Origin: Anaerolineae bacterium
GTDB lineage: Bacteria; Chloroflexota; Anaerolineae; Aggregatilineales; J027
Length of the DNA stretch: 64,000 nt
Assembly: GCA_021463865.1 (NCBI GenBank)
Contig: JAJTXY010000003.1
Coordinates: 62,001 to 126,000, forward strand
Direction of reading: 5' to 3'
The position numbers were made by a program, and so were the translations under genes. This document shows positions 1 through 8,510 of the stretch, in pieces. Below the pieces are notes generated by a model, which did no database searches, was not told where the DNA came from, and saw nothing but the letters and a program-made list of their open reading frames with translations. Each line of letters opens with the position of its first letter. The first letter of the stretch is position 1.

Positions 1-1
1 G

Positions 2-433
2 ACGGCTATTTTTGTGCAAACCGAGAGCCGTGCTCTGATAGTTTGGGATAGTACCAACCCTGAAGAGTACCATTTGGTCGAGGGTCATAGCGGATATGTG
101 AGGGCGATTGCGATCACGGCTGATGGAACGATGCTGGCCTCAGTAGATAGGGAACAAAATCTCATTTTGTGGGATACCGCTACATGGCAGGAAAAAGCGT
201 ATGTCAAGCATATCGGTGGAAACAGCGCCCTCGCCTTTAGCCAAGATGGAGGGCTATTAGCGATAGCTGGCTATGACGGAGAAATTTATCTGTGGAATAT
301 CAGCTCTCAGTCTCTAGTAACGACCCTTCATGGACACACCACGCAAGTGACCAATATGGTTTTTACACAGGATGGCACACGCTTAATTTCGAGTAGTTTT
401 GACGGCACGGTTCGGGTATGGGGTCTGCAATAG
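2..433 (+). CDS. WD40 repeat protein, C-terminal part (5' end outside window)
   Basis: The reading frame is open from the first bases of the window, so this is the last 143 residues of a longer protein. It contains roughly three WD40 blades, each with the usual GH...V..A.S.DG...AS..D..I.LWD pattern and ending in WD, WN or VWG. WD40 propellers act as protein-interaction scaffolds. In this kind of genome they are often the C-terminal part of kinase or STAND ATPase proteins such as the one at 23638-28140, but the missing N-terminus means the architecture cannot be stated. The GTG at 14 is an internal valine codon and not a convincing start. A hairpin follows the stop codon. Confidence 0.85.
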   Translation, partial: TAIFVQTESRALIVWDSTNPEEYHLVEGHSGYVRAIAITADGTMLASVDREQNLILWDTATWQEKAYVKHIGGNSALAFSQDGGLLAIAGYDGEIYLWNISSQSLVTTLHGHTTQVTNMVFTQDGTRLISSSFDGTVRVWGLQ

Positions 434-442
434 ACACAAACA

Positions 443-465
443 GGGGAGGTTATAGTGACCTCCCC
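443..465. terminator. Hairpin between convergent genes
   Basis: An 8-bp perfect stem (GGGGAGGT / ACCTCCCC) with a 7-base loop lies just after the WD40 stop codon and before the end of the convergent gene at 504-821. There is no strong T-run on either side, so it may be a weak or bidirectional terminator. Confidence 0.5.
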
Positions 466-503
466 ATATGTCTTCTTATGGTATCGAGACAGCCCAAGCC
501 AAA

Positions 504-821
504 TTAGACTTTTTGACCGTTCGAAGCAGATTCGCTGCTGGAAGGTGTGTCACTCTTGACCTTGACCGCTTTATCGGTGGCCGCAGCCACTTGTTCGTCC
601 TGATCTTCCCAACTGACAATCCAGATACACAAGCCAGACACGACAATCGAAGCGACGATCAGCGCAATCCAGTTTGTGGTGGTGAGGCCCACATCACGGG
701 CTTCATAAATCAAAATGGCAATGATGCCAACCGACAATACCACCCATGCCGAAATGCGCGGATAGCGATCAATAATCGCAATCACATTACTCAGGCCGGG
801 GATTTGCTTTAAGCGTTCCAC
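504..821 (-). CDS. Small two-helix membrane protein, unknown function
   Basis: This encodes a 105-residue protein with two hydrophobic helices (about residues 24-41 and 52-70), a short polar linker, and a charged Ser-rich C-terminal tail (about 71-105). The start is GTG, with an AAGGTG-like ribosome site about 9 bases upstream. I recognise no family. It lies upstream of nothing obvious, but is transcribed in the same direction as the dephospho-CoA kinase gene 55 bases away, so the two may share a transcript. The topology suggests an inner membrane protein with a cytoplasmic tail; function is unknown. Confidence 0.6.
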   Translation of the reverse strand: MERLKQIPGLSNVIAIIDRYPRISAWVVLSVGIIAILIYEARDVGLTTTNWIALIVASIVVSGLCIWIVSWEDQDEQVAAATDKAVKVKSDTPSSSESASNGQKV

Positions 822-876
822 AAGTCATTACACCTTTGATTCAGAATACGGTCTTGGAAATAGGCCACCCACAACA

Positions 877-2037
877 TCAAATGGGGGTCAATACGCGCTC
901 TTCACGCAGTTTCTTGGATAGGATAATCGTCCCTTGTGGCTGCGAACTGCGAACGGCCTCACGCCATGCCGGGAACTTAATTTCTTCAATTTTGGTGACC
1001 TGATAACCCAATTTATCTTTGAGCAATTGGATAATCGGGGCAGACTCGGCCTCGCGCAGATAGACAAAGGCGACTTCGCTTTGTAGCAATTTGGATGCCT
1101 CTTCCATTTCTTCGATGAGCGGCCCCAATACGGGCGCAACCGGAATACCCGGAGGCAGGATCATTTCGCGCGACTGGGTGATCAGATTTTCGACCACAAA
1201 ACTAATCGCGCCAATAATATTATGCTTGGATTCAGCCACCAAATAGGAGGTCTCGCTGAAACTGAGCATAATATCGGCATCGGTTAGGCGAGTATTTTTG
1301 GTCTTATTGATAAAGGTTGCAATTCGGCTCATGTCTTCGCGCCGAGGCCGACGAATGACGACCTCACCAATTTCCTGATCGGTAACGGTTCGCATCGTGT
1401 CGGTGGTGCGCTTAGGAGCGGGTGTACCCGGTGCGGCGCTGTTCATCTTGGCCCATGCCGCCTGCACTTGTGCCCATGTTTCATTCGGAGTACCAGAATT
1501 TTTTATGACTACCGACGCGGCACGCAGTTTATCAACCTGTGGATTCTGAATAGCAATCCGCTTACGAGCTTCTGTCTCAGAAAGGCCGCGTGTCTTCATG
1601 AGGCGCTGCAATTGAACTTCTAGCGGCGCATCCACGACCCAGATTGCATCTACCCCGCTTCCCAATTGGCCTTCGAGCAGCTTGATAGCCTCCACCACAA
1701 TGACTTTTTGTGGCGCACGACTAATCAAGGTATCAATCGCACGACTGATAACGGGATGGGTGATCGCTTCTAGCTGCTTGAGGGCTTCGGGATGAGAAAA
1801 CGCCACCGCCCCAAGACGGCCCCGATCAATGCGACCATCGGGCGACACAATCCACTTGCCAAACCACTCAATTACGGGACGATAGGCAGGAGCATTGGGA
1901 GCCATTACTTGATGCGCTAATCCATCCGCATCAATTGTATAAGCGCCGAGATGCTGAAGCATATTCCGCACCAGACTTTTGCCGGTGGCAATATTGCCAG
2001 TGATGCCGATTACGTATTTATCTTTCCAACGGCCCAC
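877..2037 (-). CDS. coaE: Dephospho-CoA kinase with extra C-terminal GNAT-like domain
   Basis: The N-terminal 200 residues are dephospho-CoA kinase, which phosphorylates the ribose 3'-OH of dephospho-CoA in the last step of CoA synthesis. Visible motifs are the P-loop GITGNIATGKS, the DADGLAHQV segment, and THPVI with the following helix. A normal CoaE ends near residue 200. Here about 180 further residues follow after a Pro/Thr-rich linker, and this part (VVIRRPRREDMSRIATFIN onward, ending in LGYQV) resembles a GNAT acetyltransferase fold. I place the start at GTG 2037 because GGAGGG sits 4 bases upstream; a TTG at 2049 would add four residues. The CoaE assignment is firm. The GNAT label is by pattern only. 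Confidence 0.9.
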   Translation of the reverse strand: MGRWKDKYVIGITGNIATGKSLVRNMLQHLGAYTIDADGLAHQVMAPNAPAYRPVIEWFGKWIVSPDGRIDRGRLGAVAFSHPEALKQLEAITHPVISRAIDTLISRAPQKVIVVEAIKLLEGQLGSGVDAIWVVDAPLEVQLQRLMKTRGLSETEARKRIAIQNPQVDKLRAASVVIKNSGTPNETWAQVQAAWAKMNSAAPGTPAPKRTTDTMRTVTDQEIGEVVIRRPRREDMSRIATFINKTKNTRLTDADIMLSFSETSYLVAESKHNIIGAISFVVENLITQSREMILPPGIPVAPVLGPLIEEMEEASKLLQSEVAFVYLREAESAPIIQLLKDKLGYQVTKIEEIKFPAWREAVRSSQPQGTIILSKKLREERVLTPI

Positions 2038-2312
2038 AATACCCTCCAATTTGCTGCGGTTGATGATGCAGGGCGGGCGATAATTGCTTATAACCCCGTC
2101 ATTTTAGCTTGCCCTGCGTTGGTAAGCAAGATGCTCAAAAAATCCCGTTAGGATGTCACTGGTCAGGAATAGAATGGATTTGTGTGCAAAATTAACCTTA
2201 TTTTAACCACTTTTGGCGCTAGTGCATCATTTTTGGATTGATTTATAATAAATCATAATGGTTTTATGCGAAAAGCGTCAACGGACTATTTATTTATGGT
2301 CGGAGATAACTA

Positions 2313-5300
2313 ATGACATTGCTTGGTAATCGCTACCAACTGCATGAAAAATTGGGTGAGGGTGGAATGGGAGCCGTCTATCGGGCTACAGACCGCCTCA
2401 CAGGACAGGCTGTCGCGCTCAAGCGAGTGTTAATCCCCACAGGCGGGGCATCACCGGAGTCCGATTCCTCCCGACTGCGTTTATCCTTAGCCCGCGAATT
2501 TCAGACCCTTGCCTCCCTGCGTCACCCCAATGTGATCGGGGTCGAGGACTACGGCTTTGATACCAATCAACAGCCCTATTTCACGATGACACTTTTGGAG
2601 AAGCCCCAGACCATTCTCGAAGTTGGCGCAAAGGCCAGTCTTGATCAAAAAATTGACCTACTGATTCAGCTTTTACAGGCGATGGCCTATCTCCATCGGC
2701 GCGGCATCTTACACCGCGACCTAAAACCAGCGAATGTGTTGGTTGAAGATGGTGAAACCGTGCGTGTCCTAGACTTTGGCCTTGCCACCGCCCAAGTACA
2801 GCAGGCAGGTGAAGTGGTCGAAGGCACAGTGACTTATATGGCCCCCGAAGTCATTAGTCGCGCCGGAGCCAGCCAAACCGCCGACTTGTATGCAGTGGGA
2901 GTCATGGCCTATGAGCTTTTTACCGGACGCTACCCTTTTGATACCACCAATATCAATAAACTTATCCGCAGTGTGTTTTATAGTGAACCCGATCTAAAAA
3001 CGATTACCAACTTGACCGCCGAGCAATTGGCAAGTATCAAAACACGCCCGGTTAAAACAGATGTCATTCCCTCAGAACAGGCCCAAATTCATTGGGTAAC
3101 ACAGCAAGATGTGTCAATGCCCTCGCAAGACCTTGCGGCGATTGTTGGCAAGCTGATGGCGAAAGACCCGAAAGCCCGCTATCAAAACGCCCAAGATGTC
3201 ATAAACGAGTTGTATCAGGTTATTGGACAGCCTGTCTACGAAGAAAGCCAAGCGGTGCGCGAGAGCTTTTTGCAGGCTGCCAGCTTTGTTGGACGCGATG
3301 AAGAATTGGGCATGTTATCGGCTGCCCTTATTAACGCGATTGAAGGACACGGTAGCGCGTGGCTAGTCGGTGGTGAAAGTGGCGTCGGCAAATCGCGCCT
3401 ATTAGATGAACTCCGCATCCAATCGCTGGTAGATGGGGCAATGGTCATTCGTGGTCAAGCTGTTGCAGAAGGCGGCTTGCCGTATCAACTCTGGCAAGAC
3501 CCCATCCGGCGTTTGGTGCTCTCAACGGAACTCAATGATATTGAAGCCGGGGTTCTCAAAGAAATTTTGCCGGACATCAGCAGCCTCGTAGGGCGCGAAA
3601 TCCCTGATGCGCCTGTGTTGGAAGGAAAAGCCCGCCAGCAGCGTCTAAATCTTGCTATCATTGATCTATTCCGTAAACAAAAACAGCCGACTCTCTTGCT
3701 GTTAGAGGATTTACATTGGGCCGGAATCAGCCTTCAACCCCTCAAAATGCTCGTTGAAAGCAGCAAACCACTGCCCCTCTTGGTGGTAGGTAGCTATCGC
3801 CACGATGAAATGCCCGAACTGCCCAATGAGCTACCCGGCATTGAACTGATTAATCTGAACCGTCTATCTGAAACCAGTATTGCTGATTTGAGTGTCTCAA
3901 TGTTGGGTGATGCAGGTAAACAGCCACAGGTCTTGGCGTTTTTGCAGCGTGAAACCGAAGGCAATGTCTTTTTCATGATCGAAACGGTGCGGGCGCTCGC
4001 TGAAGAGGCGGGGCGCTTGCAGGCAGTTGGCGCGATGCAGCTTCCTGAACAGATTTTTGCCGGGGGTGTCCAGCAAATTATCCAGCGGCGGTTGGGGCGT
4101 GTGCCGGAATTTTTCCACCCCTTGCTCAAATTGGCAGCGGTTATTGGTCGGCGCTTAGACTTCGATCTCTTGGCTCAACTCGATAGTGACACCGATTTGG
4201 AGGCATGGCTCAATATTTGTGCGAATGTGGCCGTGTTTGACCGCCAAGATGAACAGTGGCGTTTTGCCCACGATAAACTCCGCGAGGCCATCTTAAAAGA
4301 CCTGAATCCACCCGAAAAAATCGCATTGCATCGTCAGGTAGCCGTGGCGATTGAAACCACCTATCCCAATGACAAAGCGCAGGCCGTCAATTTGATGGAG
4401 CATTGGCATCACGCCGGGGATACTGCCAAAGAAGCAAATTATGCCCAAATCGGGGGGGAACAGGCGCTTGCCATCAGCAATTCACGCGGGGCGATTGATC
4501 TCTATAACCGCGCCTTGCAACTCACTCCTCAAGATAAGCAGGCAGTACGGGCGGCCCTGCTGGTTGATCTTGCCAAGTCGCATGAAAATCTGAGTGATTA
4601 CGCCACCGCGACCCAACATCTTAATGAAGGCTTGGCCCTAGCACGTGATGCAAATGACCAGTTGATGATGGTCAAGGCCTTGAATGCGTTGGGGTTGGTC
4701 ACGGAAATGCAGGGGGCTTATGATGAAGCCTTGAAGCTAAACGAGCAAGCCCTTGAGATTGCACGTGCCATCGCAGATCGGGCAGGCACAGCCACCGCCC
4801 TCAAGAATTTGGGCAATATCGCGCGGCTGCGGGGTGATTATGACAACGCCAAGCAGCATTACCAAGAAAGCCTTGCCATCCGCACCGAATTGAATGACAA
4901 ACAAGGGATGGCGGTCTGCCTTAATAATCTCGGCCTCACCTATTATTTTCAGGGCAATATGGAAGAAGCCAAACGTTGTCTGACGGAGGCGCTCGACATC
5001 CACAAACAAATCGGGGCGCGTTTTGAAACCGCCGCTGGTTTGGGCAACTTGGGGGTGATTACTGCCTCATGGGGCGACACCGAGGCCGCTAAACAATACT
5101 TTGAGGAGAGCATGGTAACACGCCGCGAAATTGGGGATCGGGCCGGACAAGCCTCCATGCTCACCAATCTGGGAATGTTAGCCAAAGATGCCAAAGATTT
5201 TGATGAGGCCCATCGCTATTTCAAGGAGGGTCTGACCATTCGCCGCGAAATCGGGGATCGGGCGGGTATTGCCAACTCACTCATTAATCTTGGGGTAGTG

Positions 5301-5639
5301 GCAAGAGGGCATCAACTCATGTTCCAAGCCGAAAAGTATCTACAGGAAGCCCTCAAGGAAGCTAAAGCGCTCGAAGCAATCCCCTTAATGTTAGAGACGA
5401 TGGTCGAGTTGGCTGGCCTTCAGATTGAAAATGGTCAATACACACAGGCGGCTGAATGGTTGGGCATGGTGGTCAATCATCCCGCTCTAGATACGGGGGT
5501 GAAGATGGCCGTTGAACCAATCCTAACGGATTTGGGTCAAAAATTTCCGCCCGATAAATTAAACCCCGCCCTCGAGCGTGGCAAGCAATTACGGCTCGAT
5601 ACGGTGGTAGATGAGCTATTGAGCGTTAAACAAGCGTGA
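2313..5639 (+). CDS. Ser/Thr protein kinase - AAA ATPase - TPR signalling protein
   Basis: A 1108-residue cytoplasmic signalling protein. Residues about 8-300 form a Hanks-type kinase: glycine loop GEGGMGAVY, lysine in VALKRV, catalytic HRDLKPAN (about 135), DFG, and an APE-like motif. Residues about 315-600 form an ATPase of the AAA_16/STAND type, with Walker A GESGVGKS (about 352) and a Walker B-like LLLLEDLHW. From about 690 to 1080 there are at least eight tetratricopeptide repeats (A..NLG......G....A....E.L.I), suited to binding partners. All catalytic residues are present, so it should be an active kinase. There is no membrane segment. It is a single gene, with AT-rich DNA upstream (several TATAAT-like words near 2245-2265). 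Confidence 0.92.
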   Translation: MTLLGNRYQLHEKLGEGGMGAVYRATDRLTGQAVALKRVLIPTGGASPESDSSRLRLSLAREFQTLASLRHPNVIGVEDYGFDTNQQPYFTMTLLEKPQTILEVGAKASLDQKIDLLIQLLQAMAYLHRRGILHRDLKPANVLVEDGETVRVLDFGLATAQVQQAGEVVEGTVTYMAPEVISRAGASQTADLYAVGVMAYELFTGRYPFDTTNINKLIRSVFYSEPDLKTITNLTAEQLASIKTRPVKTDVIPSEQAQIHWVTQQDVSMPSQDLAAIVGKLMAKDPKARYQNAQDVINELYQVIGQPVYEESQAVRESFLQAASFVGRDEELGMLSAALINAIEGHGSAWLVGGESGVGKSRLLDELRIQSLVDGAMVIRGQAVAEGGLPYQLWQDPIRRLVLSTELNDIEAGVLKEILPDISSLVGREIPDAPVLEGKARQQRLNLAIIDLFRKQKQPTLLLLEDLHWAGISLQPLKMLVESSKPLPLLVVGSYRHDEMPELPNELPGIELINLNRLSETSIADLSVSMLGDAGKQPQVLAFLQRETEGNVFFMIETVRALAEEAGRLQAVGAMQLPEQIFAGGVQQIIQRRLGRVPEFFHPLLKLAAVIGRRLDFDLLAQLDSDTDLEAWLNICANVAVFDRQDEQWRFAHDKLREAILKDLNPPEKIALHRQVAVAIETTYPNDKAQAVNLMEHWHHAGDTAKEANYAQIGGEQALAISNSRGAIDLYNRALQLTPQDKQAVRAALLVDLAKSHENLSDYATATQHLNEGLALARDANDQLMMVKALNALGLVTEMQGAYDEALKLNEQALEIARAIADRAGTATALKNLGNIARLRGDYDNAKQHYQESLAIRTELNDKQGMAVCLNNLGLTYYFQGNMEEAKRCLTEALDIHKQIGARFETAAGLGNLGVITASWGDTEAAKQYFEESMVTRREIGDRAGQASMLTNLGMLAKDAKDFDEAHRYFKEGLTIRREIGDRAGIANSLINLGVVARGHQLMFQAEKYLQEALKEAKALEAIPLMLETMVELAGLQIENGQYTQAAEWLGMVVNHPALDTGVKMAVEPILTDLGQKFPPDKLNPALERGKQLRLDTVVDELLSVKQA

Positions 5640-6012
5640 AGCCTGTAAAAAATTTCTTTGAATTTGTATGAGTTTTGTCAAGGGCGGGTTTACAACTTGT
5701 AAGGGGTGAAAGCCCACCCTTAATAAAACTGCTTAGATGCAACTTTTCTGCTATTTTCCCCTTTGCACGTCTCCAAAATAACCAAATCACGCTTCAATTC
5801 ACTGTTACTAGGCAGTATTGAGGCAAATTAGGTTTGTCAATGTGCTGTCAAATTTCGTCAAAGACCATCCTTCATTAATAATTAAGAGAAGAAAAGTTGA
5901 GGCTTTATTCTATAGTATAATGTAATCAAGTTTTATAGACCCTTTTATATGTGCTATCTAGCCGCAATTATCCCATATTCCGAAAAAAATTATGGGGAAG
6001 GGAGCATAGGGG
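5640..6012. other. 373-bp AT-rich intergenic region
   Basis: No gene is visible here. An imperfect inverted repeat at 5680-5721 (AAGGGCGGG / CCCACCCTT, one mismatch) encloses a smaller palindrome (TTACAA-C-TTGTAA, 5690-5702); it may be a weak terminator for the kinase gene. A perfect -10 word TATAAT lies at 5916-5921, about 90 bases before the secreted protease gene, but no good -35 stands 16-18 bases upstream of it. The rest is AT-rich leader. Confidence 0.45.
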
Positions 6013-8364
6013 ATGTACCACTCAAGATTGTTTAGGATAGTGGTGTTGGCATTGGTACTGCTGACCACTATTTTTAGTCTGTTAGGAATTATGCCCGCTG
6101 CACCAGCCAAAGGTGAGGGCAACCAAGTATCCAGTATCGAAATGTGTGTCCTGACCCCCGAACTGCTGGGTGGACAGGGTTTTTCGGTGACAGGGCTTGG
6201 CTTCTCGGTTACGGGTCTCGGTTTCTCAGTCACGGGTCTCGGTTTCTCAGTCACGGGTCTCGGTTTCTCGGTGACAGGCTTAGGCATTACCCCCGAAGAA
6301 ATTGCGCAAGAAATCCGCGACAATCCCATTTCCAACGACTGGCTTGTGAATTTGCAGCCCGACATCACCAATGGGGCCGGATTTAACACTGAACCTGTCG
6401 CCGTACTGATTGTGGACGACTTCAGCAGTGCAGATTCGCACGGTAACATGGTGATGCGTGTGTTCCAAGACCTTTCGCATGTGGTAGACATGAGCCGCAT
6501 CCGTCTTATCCCCATGGATGTCAGCGGTGCAGATGTTGATTATGCGGTAGATGGCTTGGAAATTGATATTCAACAAACAATTGAAGGGCCGAGTGCCGAA
6601 TTTGGGCCAAACGGATTGATGGGACAGGGCTACAACCACTTTGTCATCAATCTGAGCTTCGGGGTCATCCCCTGCACCCACTCCGGGCCTGTGCTAGAAG
6701 GCGTTCAATATCCCGGTTTTGTATTCGGCGATGCGCTTGAAGCCATTAATGCAGCCAATACACCCCTGCCTCCACAATCGGTTGAACCCGTTTTGGAATG
6801 TGTAAAGCGTCGCGGTTGGGGTCGTTATACTGCCTATTTCGGGTATAACAACCTGAACGATGAAGTCGTCAATATTCCTGCGGGTTGGAACAATTTCTTC
6901 GCCCCCGGTGACTATAACCGTGAACAACCCCGTGTCTTTGAAATGGGACGGCATGAGTATGCCTTTGCGGTAGATTTCAATTTCGCGCTGGCATGGGCAG
7001 TACGTGGGCCAAATGGTCAGTATAAATATGTCATTGCAAGCGCGGCTTCAACCCCTTGCAATCCACAGAACCTGCCCCCACAAACGCGCCAACCCGTCAA
7101 ACCCGTTTTGGAATGCGTCATGGACAATGGTCGCGGCGTCTTCACGGCTCGCTTTGGCTATGAAAATCAAAACAGTGCCTCGGTGACGATTGATGTAGGC
7201 AGCCAAAACAAGTTCACGAATCGCAGCAACGACAGAGGCCAAACCATAACTTTCCTGCCCGGCGTGCATGAAGATGTCTTCCGGGTGCAGTTTAACGGCA
7301 GCAATCTCACATGGCAGCTACGCGGGCCGGATAACCGCCGCTACTCAGTGACCGCCACCAAATATTCCGATCCGTGCATTGATTCGGTGGGCTATGGTTT
7401 GGTGGATTATGTACACGACGAACTGGGTGTCCCAGAAGAGTTGGTAGATGATTACATTGCCGTACTGGTAGATGCTGATGGCGACGAAGGCGACCTGTTT
7501 GATCTGCGCATCCTGCTGCAAGACTATCAACAGCAAAGCGCCACCAGCAATGGCGATTTCGCAGTCATCCCAATCGGTGCTTCCGGCAACTATCGGCCTT
7601 GGCTGTTTGCCCAACCTCTAACCCCGGCGGCATGGCCCGAAGTGGTGGCAGTCGGCGGAACACTGGGTAATTACGGTGATCTGTGGCGCTTCTCGCACGA
7701 TGGCAACGTTCTAGCCCCCGCCGCAGGCTATCCAATAGGCGACAACACCTATATCGCAGGTACATCCTTTGCCGCCCCATTTGCGAGTATGGTCGCTGCA
7801 CAGTGGCTGACCTATCCAAACGCCTGCAATTTTAATGGCACACTCCCGCCGCTGATTGAGAGTGCTCAAACCAAGAGTTCCAATCAGACCTTCGTCGCTG
7901 GGAGCGTCATGCCCTTCGACTGCTCAACCAGTAACACAGTCGCTGGCGGTGACGCTGGTGGTGCATCGGGTGGCAATACAAGCACCCCTGTCTCGTATAC
8001 TGTCGAATCCAATGACCCGGCTGTTGCTCAAGGTGGTGCATGGTCAGACACCGCAACACCCCTCGCCAGTGGTGGCAGCTATCTCAGCAATCACGCCAAT
8101 AATTCAAATGGTAATGCCAACACTGCCTTGACCCTCCAATTTAATGGCACAGGCATCAATGTGAATTACCTGACCGGGCCATCACTTGGAACATTCACCA
8201 TCGTGGTTGATGATGTGGCAATCCGTACCGTGATTTCTTGGTCAGACGCCGCCATATTCGGCAATTGGTCAAACATCAGTGGCCTTGAACCGGGCAACCA
8301 TACCCTCCAAATTGTGGCAACGGACGGCACAGTCGCAATTGACAGCTTCTACATCGTTCAATAA
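6013..8364 (+). CDS. Secreted subtilisin-like (S8) peptidase with inserted repeats and C-terminal jelly-roll-like domain
   Basis: A 783-residue exported protein. Residues 1-33 are a signal peptide with a strong hydrophobic core. Residues 56-90 are five tandem copies of GFSVTGL. The peptidase follows: Asp in VLIVDDFS (135/136), His in DSHGNM (143), the oxyanion Asn in GASGN, and Ser585 in GTSFAAP. Between His and Ser, two related modules of about 90 residues (each starting PV-LECV, with an FGY-N motif and ending in RGP) interrupt the catalytic domain. The last 120 residues form a beta-rich domain also present at the end of the 14118-17540 protein. The triad is complete, so activity is plausible. 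The substrate is unknown. The gene stands alone, between an AT-rich leader and a good terminator. Confidence 0.85.
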   Translation: MYHSRLFRIVVLALVLLTTIFSLLGIMPAAPAKGEGNQVSSIEMCVLTPELLGGQGFSVTGLGFSVTGLGFSVTGLGFSVTGLGFSVTGLGITPEEIAQEIRDNPISNDWLVNLQPDITNGAGFNTEPVAVLIVDDFSSADSHGNMVMRVFQDLSHVVDMSRIRLIPMDVSGADVDYAVDGLEIDIQQTIEGPSAEFGPNGLMGQGYNHFVINLSFGVIPCTHSGPVLEGVQYPGFVFGDALEAINAANTPLPPQSVEPVLECVKRRGWGRYTAYFGYNNLNDEVVNIPAGWNNFFAPGDYNREQPRVFEMGRHEYAFAVDFNFALAWAVRGPNGQYKYVIASAASTPCNPQNLPPQTRQPVKPVLECVMDNGRGVFTARFGYENQNSASVTIDVGSQNKFTNRSNDRGQTITFLPGVHEDVFRVQFNGSNLTWQLRGPDNRRYSVTATKYSDPCIDSVGYGLVDYVHDELGVPEELVDDYIAVLVDADGDEGDLFDLRILLQDYQQQSATSNGDFAVIPIGASGNYRPWLFAQPLTPAAWPEVVAVGGTLGNYGDLWRFSHDGNVLAPAAGYPIGDNTYIAGTSFAAPFASMVAAQWLTYPNACNFNGTLPPLIESAQTKSSNQTFVAGSVMPFDCSTSNTVAGGDAGGASGGNTSTPVSYTVESNDPAVAQGGAWSDTATPLASGGSYLSNHANNSNGNANTALTLQFNGTGINVNYLTGPSLGTFTIVVDDVAIRTVISWSDAAIFGNWSNISGLEPGNHTLQIVATDGTVAIDSFYIVQ
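6178..6282 (+). repeat. Five tandem 21-bp repeats encoding GFSVTGL
   Basis: Five head-to-tail 21-base units in frame, each coding for GFSVTGL. Units 3 and 4 are identical in DNA; units 1, 2 and 5 differ only at synonymous third positions. This indicates recent unit duplication with selection on the peptide. Confidence 0.97.
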
Positions 8365-8373
8365 GTTGAACTG

Positions 8374-8407
8374 ATAGGAGGTTAGTGCCAAACTAATCTC
8401 CTATTTT
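8374..8407 (+). terminator. Rho-independent terminator after the S8 peptidase gene
   Basis: A 13-bp stem (ATAGGAGGTTAGT with ACTAATCTCCTAT, one G-T pair) and a 5-base loop, followed by TTTT. It begins 10 bases after the stop codon. Confidence 0.85.
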
Positions 8408-8510
8408 CGATCCAATCAAATTTGATTTAGCCATCTGCGAATTTCGGGAACAGGTGGCTAATTTTTTTAGGCCACGTGTTAAAATCAAATACAGAGTGTA
8501 AGCCGCACCC

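Noticed and set aside
468-812. 114-codon plus-strand frame overlapping the small membrane protein
   Set aside because: The opposite strand gives two well-formed membrane helices and a ribosome site; this frame gives a patternless polar protein.
6178-6282. Possible CRISPR-like repeat array
   Set aside because: Units are 21 bases with no spacers, in frame and coding; this is a tandem protein repeat.
5958-6515. Minus-strand frame of 185 codons with repeated PRPVTEK
   Set aside because: It is the antisense image of the GFSVTGL repeats inside the strong secreted protease gene; it has no ribosome site and no recognisable domain.
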